64,000 nucleotides of DNA from Lonicera japonica (Eukaryota > Streptophyta > Magnoliopsida > Dipsacales > Caprifoliaceae). The stretch lies in contig CM038467.1 of the NCBI GenBank assembly GCA_021464415.1, forward strand, positions 15,331,411-15,395,410, written 5' to 3'. A program made the position numbers and the translations under genes. Below, piece by piece: positions 21,454 to 33,404 of the stretch (the first letter of the stretch is position 1; each line of letters begins with the position of its first letter). The notes under the pieces were generated by a model. That model had not been told where the DNA came from and ran no database searches. It saw only the letters and a list, made by a program, of their open reading frames with translations.

Positions 21454-24400
21454 ATGGGCACGCAAAGAAAACATGGTGAAGTGAGCACTACTTCTCTCCT
21501 ATATCATCTACTTACATCCCTGAATGTCTAACCAGAACAAAAAAAATTTCATAATTTTTTGTGAAGGTTAACTAGCCAAGCTTAGTGGCTACTAAAGATC
21601 CACAAGAAGAGATTGGGCAGCAACATCAATAATTACGTTGCGGACTTCCAGAATTCAATAGAGACCTCACAGGAAAGTCGAAGTTCAGAGAAAGAATCTC
21701 TTCGTCCCATGAAAAACTTCAATGAACAGGACAATAAGTACAAGTATAATCTCCATCCATAAAACTATCTTATATCTACATAAATATAATCTCCATCCTT
21801 GAAATCGTCATTTTTCTGCATTTCATGTTATCAATTCTTTCTAAACACCCACTAGCAACTATCTGTCGCAAAATCCTGACCTCTTATAATTTTATGTTGA
21901 TCTCCTTCGTAAGGTTGTTTGTTGGGTCGTGGAATGTCGGTGGCATTGCACCACCTGATAACTTGAACATAGAGGACTGGATTGATATACCTAAAGATAA
22001 CAAAGCTGACATCTATGTTCTTGGGTACTTTCTCTCTCTACCTCTCTCTCACTCCATGTATATATATAACTGATACCGAAAGCATGCTTGCGTTTATCCA
22101 TAGGTTTCAAGAAATTGTGCCTCTAAGTGCTGGGAATGTTTTAGGTTCTGAAAATGGCAAGGTTTCAATGCAATGGAATTCACTGATCAGAGCAGCTCTC
22201 AACAAGACAATAATCCCCTCCTCTGAAGATGAACTCTCAAAAGTGGACGTAGGAGAACTTCAAAAAGTTCATCCTCTAAAGAAACACAACTCCTTGAAGA
22301 ATACTGGAGGTGGTGCTGGTGGTGGCAGCGGCGGCGGCGGTGCTCCAATGGATTTCCAATGCATTATCAGTAAACAGATGGTTGGGATTTTTATAACCGT
22401 GTGGGCACGAGGTGATCTCTGCCTACATATCAAGCATGCAACATTCTCATGCGTGGGTTGCGGCATCATGGGCTGTCTAGGGAATAAGGTACGCAAATAC
22501 TCTACTACTCCATCTTTCTTGGTATATCCAGAGATAATATGTAGGAGCATAAACTGAAACATTCCGGAATAAAACATGAAGTAAATATCAACGCCTTTTC
22601 TCTTTCTAGATTCTTAGCAGGGACCATTTGGCGCTAGTAAATACCATCTCTCCCTCTCTTATCTCTCCAGTAAGGACAATTTCTTTACGTGATCCCTCAC
22701 ACTGACAAACACGTGAAGGTAGCGGGTTCGGGATTTAGCCTTTAAAAGTGCACTCACCAAACTGGCTTCACTAAATAAATTACACGGGACCCAGAGGCAG
22801 AAGGTCTGGCATAGCAGGCTCCAAACCAGTCCAACAAAAGAAAAGTAGTAACATACACAGTTAATTACACATTAAACAAAAAATTTAACATGATCAAGTC
22901 CACTTCAATCCATCCCTTTGTTTAATTCTGGGTGGGTCCACCCCGGATCCGACTGCATATGACATGACACAACGAAGCTATACACAATAAATACATTAAC
23001 ATGACAGGTCACAAAAGAGACTATACAGGATTCTGAAAGATTATGAGAAGGGTTGTCCTATTTTTGATACTATATGAACTACTGCAACCCTTTTCTTAGC
23101 AATAGAAGCAGATAAGGAAATTGCGGGTGCATGAGGATAGATCTATCTAATATTTTAATTTCTTCTTTTTTCTAATTTATCCGTGAAAGTTTTATGAACA
23201 GGGTTCAGTGGCGGTCAGATTTTGCTTGCATGAAACAAGCTTCTGCTTTGTATGTAGTCATTTAGCTTCCGGAGGGAAAGAAGGTGACGAGAGACAGAGA
23301 AATGCAGATGCTGCTGATATCTTGTCACGCACCAGCTTTCCTCGTGGCCCCTTGCATGATCTACCTAGAAAAATTCTACATCACGAGTATGTACTACCAG
23401 AATAATAATCATCTAAAGCTTGATTCACACCAAAACATACACACATATATATGATATAAACTATACTGTCTTCCTTTAGAATTTGAAACAATTGTCCTTC
23501 CCAGACCCACCCCCATCTTTCTTATATGCTTCAATATTCAGTAAATTAAACTCACATAAAACCCTGTTGATTAAGTTTTTAGGAACACGGACCGTCAAAA
23601 GGGAAGTATTTAATCCATCTGCCTCAAATTTGGACTAATTTTTCTTTTCCTAGGGTTTCAAATCTCTTGTATTTAAATAGTTTGGGATTGGCAGTTGGTT
23701 AAGCTAAAGTTCTAATATATTAGACAAGGAAGTCTAATATATGATCGGTAAACTTCATCTTATGTTGTGGAGTCTTATGCATCAGGGATTTATCGTTTGC
23801 TACAAAATCCTTCAACTAAATCTCGCATATCAGTTGTCAGCTGACGACTGTGTCTTAATAATAGATAGTTTACCACTTATCTTTCTTTAAGCAAAAACAA
23901 AGAACACTTACAATTTATAAAGACAAAAAAAGTCTCATTGGCTCCAATAAAAAAAATTAAAAGTATTACTAGTTGGAGGTTTGTTGAAATACCTTCACCT
24001 AACAATAGCAACTTGTTGGTCCCCCCCTCATGCAGTAGGGTGATATGGCTCGGCGACTTAAACTACAGGATCTACCTGCCCGAGAATACAACAAGATCCT
24101 TGGTCAATAGAGAACAATGGAGCATCTTATTACAAAATGATCAGGTACTAAAATTGCAGCGACTAAATATAAATATCATATATAAATATAGAGTAACAAA
24201 ATGATAAGTACTTTCTACCATAGGTTATGATGGATACCTCTCTAAATTTGAATATTTTTGTTGTATTTAGGGGAGATGATCCGTCAATTATTGTTATATT
24301 AACTACATATACGATGACTATTATGATAAGCACTTGATATTCTTACTAATTTGTGGTAAATAATGGTGTAGTGTAACTTATTATGATATGCATGCACACA

Positions 24401-25500
24401 CCATAGTGAATATTCTACATTACTTAAAAAATCAAAATAAAAGGTTTCAATTCTAAAAATATTGTCAAATTGAACAATTGGTCTTTTTAATATCATGTAA
24501 GCATAATTAAAATGTCAAATCACCAAGTTGAAGCCTAAAGATGTATTAATTTAGAGAAATATCTACCATAGCCTATGGTGGAAAATACCTACTATCCCAC
24601 TTCTCTGTAAATATATATACATAGTGAAAATATCCTAATTGTCATGCAAACAGTGGGGCCCTGTAGAAGTAGGATGGCCGGCAATTCTATCCCTACTTTT
24701 GGAGACGCTGACTTTCAAGAACTGAACCCCCATCGCTCAGAGCAAGAGCAGGAACCTTTAACCATCAATAAAATGTCAACATACAAATTAGACTTACTGT
24801 TTTAAAGCCAAAGTTGAAATGACTTGTCTCACTATCACCAGGTTGTACTTCAATTCTCAAGGTGAAATCTTATTCTTGAATGCCCCTAAAGAAAAAAGTC
24901 ACACTCTTACATTGGAACAGAGAGGACTGTAATTTTTTTTGCATTTTTGTGTTACTCCTTCTAAAAAATATTTTCTTAAGTTAACCATAATGACATTGAC
25001 CAAATATCCTTGAAAATAAAGCTAAAGGCAGAGCTTATGGAAGGTCACATATTTGAAGGTTGGCAAGAAGAGGCGATCAATTTCGCACCTACATACAAGT
25101 ACAACCCGAATTCAGATGATTATTACGGGTGCAATCAAGATGGAAAAGGGAAAAAGAGGCGAACTCCAGCATGGTAAGTTCCATTAAATAGTAAAAATGT
25201 ACCTTTTTTCTACAATGACATAGTCCACAAAATTAATTGACTAGGGTTTTATGTAGGTGTGATCGAATAATTTGGTTTGGGAAGGGGCTGAAGCAAAAGC
25301 AGTATAGTAGAGGTGAATGTAGATTATCTGACCACAGACCTGTTCGAGCAATTTTCACGGCCAGTGTCAAGGTTTTAAGATCTTCTAATGCAGCAGAGGG
25401 CTTATTGTCAAACAGAGTCAATCACTTGTCGAATCATTTCAGCGTCTGTATAAGTACTAGCAAATTCTTATGCAATGGTATATCAAGTTTCCAAGGTTGA
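21454..25500 (+). CDS. Type I inositol-polyphosphate 5-phosphatase (plant 5PTase), seven coding exons
   Basis: Exons 21454-21480, 21586-21743, 21914-22024, 22104-22488, 23202-23386, 24036-24144, 25022-25173 and 25257-25500 join in one frame to 456 aa, the first exon coding only MGTQRKHGE. (That is eight coding segments including the 9-codon first one.) The product removes the 5-phosphate from inositol phosphates or phosphoinositides in signalling. Catalytic-core motifs are all present: SWNVGG (about residue 67), SHLASGG, WLGDLNYRI (about 293), PAWCDRIIW (about 374) and SDHRPV (400-405). Residues 11-30 (LLKIHKKRLGSN..NYVADF) match the N-terminal block of short plant 5PTases. A Gly-rich run at about 167-178 is an unusual insertion. 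Start chosen because only this ATG joins in frame to exon 2 through a GT donor at 21481. One intron carries a MITE. It converges on the mTERF gene. Substrate preference cannot be read. Confidence 0.92.
24208..24588. mobile_element. MITE inside a 5-phosphatase intron (family copy 1)
   Basis: Ends GTACTTTCTACCATAGGTTA and the inverted TAGCCTATGGTGGAAAATAC form ~40-bp TIRs (also sharing CTCTCTAAATT/AATTTAGAGAAAT). The whole ~380 bp is matched collinearly by 48164-48545. No coding. It lies in the 877-bp intron between the sixth and seventh coding segments. Confidence 0.85.
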
Positions 25501-26300
25501 GGCACAAAAACTGAATATTGAGCTCAATAGTGATCTCTAAAAGACAAGAAAATATACAAGCGCCTCAAAGATCAAGCCTATACCTAAGGTGCCAAAAGTC
25601 ACTCTGCATACATGTGCCTAACAAGGAAGGAAGAATGGTTTATAAACATGGAAGAAAGCTCATTGATCATCAATAATTTCACTCAGACCAAAAAACTATG
25701 TAACATGGGTGTAATTAAATATGCTACTGCTACTTCTCAAAGAAGCGATCATATAGTAGCAACACATTAAACTCAGCAATTAATTAAGCATCCAAAACAC
25801 CTTATTGTTGTATAGCATTTGCATAAGCAAGGGAGCATCTTTTTCTATGCCTAGGTACATAATCTCTTGAAATAAAATCCAGAGCAATGGATTAAGAATT
25901 TTACCTTCTCTCCCCAATGGGTTCTTCCTAATTGTCAGGAGTTTGATCTGATTTTCAACCATTGAATACATAACTATGCAAGTTAAATGATGTAAGAAAC
26001 ATAAAGAATAAATTACATAATTGATTGCAAAAACTTTCCCGTAACTCACTATGTTTTCCGAAAGTAGTAACTGTACCTACGGGATTGAATAATCAGCATT
26101 GCAACAACATATTCAAAGACTGCTTACGAGTTACAGAGAATGCTACAATGTACTTAAGAATGGCTCTCACCAAATAATTGGGACTAAGGAGAAATAATTT
26201 TCATATAATGCAAAAGGTAAAAGGTTTCTTCCCATCATGTAAAAATTATAGTTTTAATAGTTAGAGCTACAAATTCTGTATGGTGTCTGGCTCCAGTAAG
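25501..26300. other. Convergent 3' intergenic region
   Basis: This contains the 3' flanks of the + strand phosphatase and the - strand mTERF gene. It is itself part of the segmental duplication: the stretch corresponds to about 39,469-40,272. No extra gene is seen. Confidence 0.7.
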
Positions 26301-27377
26301 TTAAGTGTCCAGTTCTAGAGAAACCACTTTCGGTTCATACAAAGTCAGCACTTTGGGGAATTCAGCACAATATGGATCCACAAACATTTTTAAGAACCTC
26401 TTCTTATCCGCCATAATCACGGTCTTCAGGCGTTTCTCATGTATTAAACCCTTTGATAACAAAAATTGAACAACCAAACACCGTGGAACAGTCCAATTCT
26501 CCAAGCTATACGAAACGGCATAGGGAGAATCTGCAACATCTGATGCATCCCATCCCATTTTATTTACAAAAAAATCCATCACCAGGTTTATTTTCTTCTC
26601 GGAAACCGCCATGCAAGAGGGTGCCTTCTTAAAAGCTTCAAGAATCTCATCATCGGACCAGCCCCACTTTCTATAAATCCCACACTTCTGTTCCCAATTC
26701 AACTTACTAAACCCAGTCAATCCATGGATTGCAACCATGAATTTACTGCGAACTGGATCAAAACCCATTTTCTTAATCTCCTCCACAATCTCCCTGAACC
26801 TATCAGGAGCTTTAATCAATGCCCTAGGTTGGCTTCTCAGCAGCATCAAAATTCTATAGCTCGGGACCCCACATTCATGCAAGAGGGCAATGTTGGGTGC
26901 CAAGAATTTTTGCAGGTCTTGCTTAAGAAGCCAAGTGGACCTTTTAATTGCAGCAACGACACTTTCGTTTGAGTTTAGTACACTCTTCAAGTACTTATAC
27001 GAAGGTAGAACTTGATTCTCAAGGTTGCGGCTAATGACAAAAGGGTCCACAGTGAGTATATTCTCAAGGTCTGAAGAAGAAACACCTATGGATTTGAAGA
27101 AGTCCAATTTGGGTTTGAGGATTTTTTGTGGGTGATAGGAGAGTAGTACAGGTCTCTTAATGAGGAGAGTAGAGATTTGGTTATCTGTGAAGCCATAGGT
27201 TTTGAATATTGATAGAATGTAATTTCGTTTTCTCTCTGGGATTTCATAATGGGCCTTTTTTGAGTAAGGTTTAATGTTGAAAGACGGTTTTATACGCAGA
27301 ATGTACAGTTGGGTTGATTCTAAAGCGCTGAAAGCGCAGTTTTGTAGCAATTTCTTGTGCAGATAAGTAAGAATCAT
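26301..27377 (-). CDS. mTERF-family protein (organellar), intronless
   Basis: The open frame extends 440 codons to 27623. I prefer the Met at 27377 (358 aa), because the paralogue at 41 kb also has MILT.LHKKLLQ here and loses the frame further upstream. After a Lys/Ser-rich N-terminus that would suit a transit peptide comes the mTERF repeat region: YGFTDNQISTLL..RPVLLSYHPQKILKPKLDFFKSIG, then LDFFKSIGVSSSDLENIL, then KWGWSDDEILEAFKKAP, VMDFFVNKMGWDASDVA and PRCLVVQFLLSKGL. These are the ~30-residue helical motifs of mitochondrial transcription termination factors, which bind organelle nucleic acids and affect transcription, splicing or translation. The WGWSDDEI...AFKKAP block marks the large plant-expanded clade. 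Plastid versus mitochondrial targeting and target transcript are not determinable. Confidence 0.92.
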   Translation of the reverse strand: MILTYLHKKLLQNCAFSALESTQLYILRIKPSFNIKPYSKKAHYEIPERKRNYILSIFKTYGFTDNQISTLLIKRPVLLSYHPQKILKPKLDFFKSIGVSSSDLENILTVDPFVISRNLENQVLPSYKYLKSVLNSNESVVAAIKRSTWLLKQDLQKFLAPNIALLHECGVPSYRILMLLRSQPRALIKAPDRFREIVEEIKKMGFDPVRSKFMVAIHGLTGFSKLNWEQKCGIYRKWGWSDDEILEAFKKAPSCMAVSEKKINLVMDFFVNKMGWDASDVADSPYAVSYSLENWTVPRCLVVQFLLSKGLIHEKRLKTVIMADKKRFLKMFVDPYCAEFPKVLTLYEPKVVSLELDT

Positions 27378-27706
27378 AATTGAACGTAAAGAAATTATAG
27401 CAGATTTCACCAACCTAATAAACTTTAAGGTTCTCGCGATTGATCCGTGGTATCTTATTATGCATAATTGTCGAAATTTGCAACCGTATTGGAGATCAGA
27501 CGGAGTATCTACAAACCCTAAATTGCTCGAATTGCTATCGGAGAAAGGGGGAAATGTTGACGGCGGTGAGAATGAAGGGCTAATTACAGTTAAAATCCTC
27601 ACCTCCCACTTAGGCGTATTCATTTTTTTTGACTCTTGAGTTTTGATTGTTGACGCTGATTACTGATTGTCAAGCGTTAAGCTCTAAAATTGGTTGTTTT
27701 TAATTT

Positions 27707-27992
27707 GGGGGGTGATGTTGGCACCCCCAAAAATACTTGGTAATATTCCTACTTTAATTCGGTTATTCGCAACCGAATAAAGTATCTATTATTCGGTTGT
27801 TGAGAACCGAATATAAGTTTATATATTCAGTTCTTGACAATCGAGTAAGGCATTTTCAAGTTTTTTCAAATTTTTGCAAGTTTATATTCGATCCTTCACA
27901 ACCGAATAACGTATACGTTATTCGGTTGTTAAGGACCAAATGAAAAGTGAGAATATTTTCAAGAAATTTTGGGGGTGCCAACATCACCCCCC
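27707..27992. mobile_element. hAT-like MITE with 8-bp TSD upstream of the mTERF gene
   Basis: Terminal inverted repeats GGGGGGTGATGTTGGCACCC..CCAAAA / TTTTGG..GGGTGCCAACATCACCCCCC are nearly perfect over 26 bp. TTTAATTT flanks both sides (27699-27706, 27993-28000). The interior is a set of ATTCGGTT..AACCGAAT stem-loops plus a long palindrome. It sits about 330 bp 5' of the mTERF start, so it may lie in or near that promoter. Confidence 0.9.
27898..27929. repeat. Perfect 32-bp palindrome
   Basis: ACAACCGAATAACGTA is followed at once by its exact reverse complement. Imperfect symmetry continues on both sides (GATCCTTC versus TTAAGGACC), for about 46 bp in total. It lies within the hAT-like MITE, which has further 8-bp-stem hairpins at about 27,758 and 27,789. 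Confidence 0.95.
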
Positions 27993-28203
27993 TTTAATTT
28001 TGAATGCGATTTTGAATTCGGAGTTTTTGTATAAAATAATTGTTTAAATTTAATTTTAAATATTTAGTGAAATTAATATTTTTTTAATATGGAATTGTTA
28101 GTCGATGAACGTTTGATCATTAAAAAAAATAACCTTAACTTTTTAATGATTTAAAAAAACAAATATCATATTGCACTTCTTAATATTTTAAACTCTCTCA
28201 TTA

Positions 28204-28702
28204 GAGCATTTTCAATGGTTGTATAAAAATTGATATTTATATTATATAAGTCAACCAATTTTTACACAAAACTTGAAGTTCAAAAAAAAAACTATGCCCC
28301 AATGAAAATTTTGTAAACTTTTGTATAAACTTCAAAAGAGCCGATAAGATACGAACAAAAGTTAGATGTTATTTTATACAATTTTTTATTATTTTTTTCT
28401 TGAATTTATATATGCATAATGTTATAATTACAATGGATCTTGATTTGTAAGTCTTTATTGGTATATTTCAAATATATAATTTCTATTAAAATTCATGTTT
28501 TGCATTAAAAGTTTTTACATTTTAAATGTTTATTAAAAAAATGAGGATTGAAAAAGTTGACATGCCATTGCAAATTAATGGTGTACTTTACACTTTTATT
28601 TTTCACGGACTTCATTTTTTAAAAAACTGCTAAAAATGAAAGTTTTACGAGTTGGGTAAATTCTACACAAAATGAAATTATACATTACTACTAGAGATAC
28701 TC
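28204..28702. mobile_element. Tourist-like MITE (GAGCATTTTCAATGG family), copy 1
   Basis: Left end GAGCATTTTCAATGGTTG, right end ..GAGATACTC, flanked by TTA (28201-28203) and TAA (28703-28705). Sequence is collinear with 47416-47879 through TTACACAAAACTTGAA, GATCTTGATTTGTAAG, TTAAAATTCATGTTTTGCAT and AAGTTGACATG. No coding. Confidence 0.8.
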
Positions 28703-28705
28703 TAA

Positions 28706-29430
28706 ACATTCATAGGTAAAAACAAATATTCCCTTACCATCAATTTGCTCTAAAAATAGCAAATTTTGCATTAATTTCTTCTAAATTTAAAGTTATAGCA
28801 AATAAAGTCAATTTGAATAAAAATTTCATACTTGCTATTTAAACACACCTTTAGAGCAAGACTAAGCCTCCCCTATACTTGTTCCTAAACTTAAATTTGC
28901 AGAGAAACTTTATAACAGCTGAGTCCAGCCCTTCCCTATCTTATTCTCATATAGTCATATTTAAGAAATGCCTATAAATAGTGCCAGTTTAGAAATATGA
29001 TAAATAAAGCGACCACCTTAGACTCCCAGAATTTTCAAGTTTTTAAAGGCCCTAAACTCATATGTCCGTGTATATATTATATATAATGTTATGCATGAAG
29101 TATAAAATTCAATCTTTAAAATATATGTATATCTCGATCCACCCTGCCTATAAATCTTTCAAAATTCGATAGACTGGATAAAGGTCCCCAAATATTCTTG
29201 CAAGACAAATTTTGATGATTTTATTTCGAAACAAACTTTTTTTTGTCCATATTTAATGAAAAACATGATTGGAGATTATTTTTTCTTAAAGTTTTTCTCA
29301 AACACAAGAAAACATGAAGTTATCAATAGAGAACTTTTCCTTAAACATGACTTTTTCCTCATAACCCTTCAAATATAAGAGAATTATAAGAAAAAAGCTC
29401 AACGTGCACTTACTTACATTCATTTAGGCT
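28706..29430. other. Intergenic AT-rich DNA
   Basis: I see no gene, terminal repeat or RNA gene in this stretch. Confidence 0.5.
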
Positions 29431-32400
29431 TGTGACTATACTCAAAAATGCATAATATATATATATATATCCAAGTGCAAGCAGTCAGCTTATAGTACAT
29501 ATTTAAAAGTTCAAGGTCGATCTACAGTAAATGAAAGTAATTTTATTATTTTAGTTAAACGTTCAACAGTGAGAAAGAGGAAAAGAAATAAAAGATAATA
29601 TAAATTATGAAATAGGAAATAGGAAATAGTGAAATAAACTAAAAGTAACCGTAAACTAAGGATAAATGGAAAAAACAATTAAAGTAAGTGCGACTAAAAA
29701 AGAAAAAAAATATTAAGAGTTTTCGTAGTTATAAAATGTTAAATAAGGTGACCAGGTGGTTCAAAATGTTAGGTTTATATTTTTAATTGGCTTGATTCCG
29801 ATGCCAAAAATATTTTTTTCGTTGTAATTGTTTGAGTCAAATTGAAGATTTAAAGATCCAACAATCAACAGAAGCTCTTAGAACTTACTAGATTCATCGT
29901 ACATAATTCAGGATCTAAGGTAAGTTGAGTATATAGTTTGATTCAAAATATAGGTGGTGATTAAGCTTAAAATTCGTATTTAAAAGTCTTTTGAGTTAAA
30001 TATATTTTTAAGTATTTTTATCGAGTTCTACTGAAATTCGAAAAGGCCAGTCGACAAAAATTATTGAAAAAGCTTTTTTTTTGCATGTCTAGTATGTTCC
30101 ATAAAATTGCCTCTAAAATTTGAATACAGTGGAATAAAGTAAAAAGAAATAAATAATAAGAAAGAGTTTTTATTTAATTTTGATAGTAAATAAAGAAAAG
30201 AAAAGAAAGAAACGTGTGGTTCTAAAAGAAAAATGGAAAGGTCAAAAAGTCAAAAGCTTTTCCCTCCATTTAATTCACGCACACCATTTAAATTAGCGGG
30301 CCAAGCCCATTTATCTTGGTCAAAAACTATGCCCCGTGTGAATTAATGAATTAAAGGAGGCATCTTTGATTTAGTGGTGGACCGGTACACCAATACTAAT
30401 GTGTACCGGATCGGAAGAAAATTTGGCATGGAATTGTTTTCCAAGTTTTTCGTACATGTCCGTGTTCTTTGAAGTGTATCGGTCTGGTTATAAATTTTCT
30501 AAGCATGTATTTTTATCGTAATTTTATTTTTATATTTTCAACATATTCTAAAAAAAAATTTGACTTTATATTTTTTCTATAAATATAACCATTAATTTGG
30601 ATCAAAAATACATAATTTTAGAGAGTTTTTTGAAGCAAAAAATATCCAAACGCTATAATCAATTTTTGAGAGTTTTGAAACACCGCCTATATTTTGTTTA
30701 TATGTCATAGGAAATACAATTGTTCTTTAACTTTAAGAACCAGAGTTTCAAACGTTCACGGTCCTACAGGAGTATCTTCAATTGCGATTGGATACAGAGT
30801 GAGCGAAGTGGCTAACGCGAAATAAGGGAGATCGCAGAGGGGGGTAAAGGATTGTGACCAAGTAGTAGAAAAAGGCGATGGGTAAGCCGAAAAAGCGGAA
30901 AGCGCTACGCCAAGCCAACAGTAGTTGGATTCTACATTCAAAGAATTAAAATGAATGTTACATAAATTATGAGGAAGCAATTTTTGTAAGTTATTGAGTC
31001 TATAATTCCGTTTTGATCATAATGATGTACTCTATCTGTTAGTCCCGATAATTAGTCCTTAGGAAGTATGGATACCTCGTAAATTTCTTGTGTTGTTAGA
31101 TTTATTTTTGAGTGATTGCTTGATGTAATTGTTAAACAATACAAAATAGGTTTCGCCAGTAAAATTGATTGAACCTAGGGTTTTAATTCTGCTCATCAAA
31201 TCTCAAATTGATTTCGATAAAAATCCTAAAATCAACCTAGGCAATACGATCCTTTAATTTTCGGATTTACTTTCACAAAATACAACTATAAACTTGGATT
31301 TCTCCTAAAAATAAACGGTTTTTAGCTTATCAGTTGTCAAATCTTAGAGTTTACGATCCTATCATAAGAAATGCATAACAAGACTCATATAAATTGCATT
31401 CAATTATAAATTATGATAATAAAACTTATGATTTTTACAAAAGTCGATTATCACTTAGTAATGTTATTGCGTGAAAAAACAAACTAAGTCTAACAAGTTT
31501 TAATTAATATCAAAATTTTAACTGATGTTTAAGGTTTAATTATGCATATGAAAAATATACGTTAGAACCTTTCTTAAACACTTGTTAAAACCAAAAAATG
31601 GCACTTTTTCAGTATCGATTCCGGATCCCAAAATAGCGCTTAGATCTTCTAAATTACTTAGATAAATAACTCAACTAAATAGGGGATAAGGACGATCCTC
31701 TATTCAGTTTCGTCATGGTTTTAGTGCAAAAATCCAAAATTTAGGATTTTTCGGGTCCTTTGTCGAATAATCAAATAAGAATTTTAAAAATTCATGTTTT
31801 TAATGCATGAAAAGTTACAATTCTATCTAGATTAATTAAATGACCTATAACCAATGAGAAATTCAAGCCACGGTCATATTTGAACCACAACTACACACTA
31901 ATTTATCGTGATTTCACCACGAATTGCTAACTATGCATTTACACTAACATTATGATAAAAATTAAGCAAAACATGATCAAATCATACACAAACTTCCCAA
32001 ACATATCTCTGAAATGTAACAAGCAAGTACGTAAAATTTTAAAATAATCGAAAGACAACAACATACGTTAAAAAAAATGCCTGGTTGAACAATTTTTGAA
32101 ACTATGCACTCTGCCAATAACACAAATAGCATACTAACTTATGAAAATCTTGGATTGCTAGTCTCTTTCATCCGCTCCCTTCATGCTTGAGCTTGTGATT
32201 TGCTTCCGGTTCACTTTTTGAACAATTTGGCTTCGAATTTAACCAGCAATGACTAATTTTGCGGTAATTTGCTTCTTAATTTGTTATTGTTCATTTTTAA
32301 CCTATAAAAATGTTAAAATGCACTAAAAACAAACATATTATCCTATTTAATAATTAAAACTCATATCTTAACAATTTTGAATAATTAAAATCAAATTCAT

Positions 32401-33404
32401 ACATATTAAGCCATCTTAATATGTATAAAAATGCAATATTTTAATTTAATCAACTTGATGTGCCAAGAAATTGGTATATTATAACACACTAATATATACT
32501 TTAGGAAATATATATTATTACATTTTTTGAGTTTTTAGTACTTCTCAAGTGTTTAGAATTAAACCGAGATGATTTTGAATGAAGAAAAAACTCACCGCGC
32601 ACAACACCGTTGTTCAAGCCAATTTTGGTATTGATCTGTAAGGAATTTGAAGAAAGCACCAAAGACAAAAGTTTTATATCTTTGAGTTAGCTACACGTAG
32701 GAAAAAATCTTGCATCAATCGAAGTTTTGAGCAGAAAATTATGGTAGAAATAATTAGTAAACTAAATAATTAAATCCAGCGGGCCAAGCCATCTAAAGAC
32801 CCAACAACCAAGTCAATTAAAACAAAGCCCACTCGCAACAAGCCAAATTTAATCAAGTCTAAGCCCAGCAACTAGTCCATTAGTCCAATGTCATTAATTC
32901 TCTAAACTAAATTAAGCCCATGAATAAAGAAGCCTAGTCACAAATAAATAGGTGTAGCTGCAGTAATTGAGGACACAATTTTCAATACACAACAGAAGCC
33001 TTTATTTCTTCACCTTTGATAAACATATGTAGTTTTGTTTAGTTTATTATTTTTCTTTCTGTTAATAACTGTCAAGCATAGCAGTGTTTTTATTCAATTT
33101 GGAGTGTAATTATTGAAGGGTTATTTATTCCTCTATTTATTTGCACATGTTTAAGTAAGTGTTGAATTTATATATTTAACTACCTAATATTTAATAATGT
33201 ATTGTGTTTTAATTACATTCATACTATGTTATGTTATTTTCTAGGGTCAATGATAAGTATACTTGATTGTTTCCCTTACATATATTTATGGCAATTGACT
33301 TTACCAATTTAATACTTTAATATTAAAAATAATTCTTCATATCGAATGTATATTTTAATTGATAAAAAATAAAATTAGATTCTCATTATAATTTATTGAA
33401 TTTA
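29431..33404. mobile_element. Degenerate LTR-retroelement-type non-coding DNA
   Basis: No protein domain is readable. The tract contains phrases typical of non-coding parts of large plant LTR elements: AAGTTCAAGGTCGATCTACAG near 29,508; GCGGGCCAAGCCCA near 30,298 and a similar GCGGGCCAAGCC near 32,779; GATTAGTCC..GGATACCTC near 31,045; and CCTAGGGTTTTAATTCTGCTC near 31,177. The 30.37-31.15 kb part (GTGGACCGGTACAC, GAATTTTTATCG-like, GGATACCTC) has diverged counterparts in the same order at 34.34-35.11 kb. Likely a LARD-type or badly decayed LTR element. Exact LTR borders could not be set. Confidence 0.4.

Noticed and set aside
26724..26972. Antisense frame within the mTERF gene (and its counterpart at 40,732-40,920; also 40,289-40,684)
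   Set aside because: Shadows of the conserved mTERF coding strand; conserved only because the sense strand is.
27378..27623. N-terminal 82-codon extension of the mTERF frame
   Set aside because: Open and not excluded, but not maintained in the paralogue; the internal Met gives a presequence length normal for the family.
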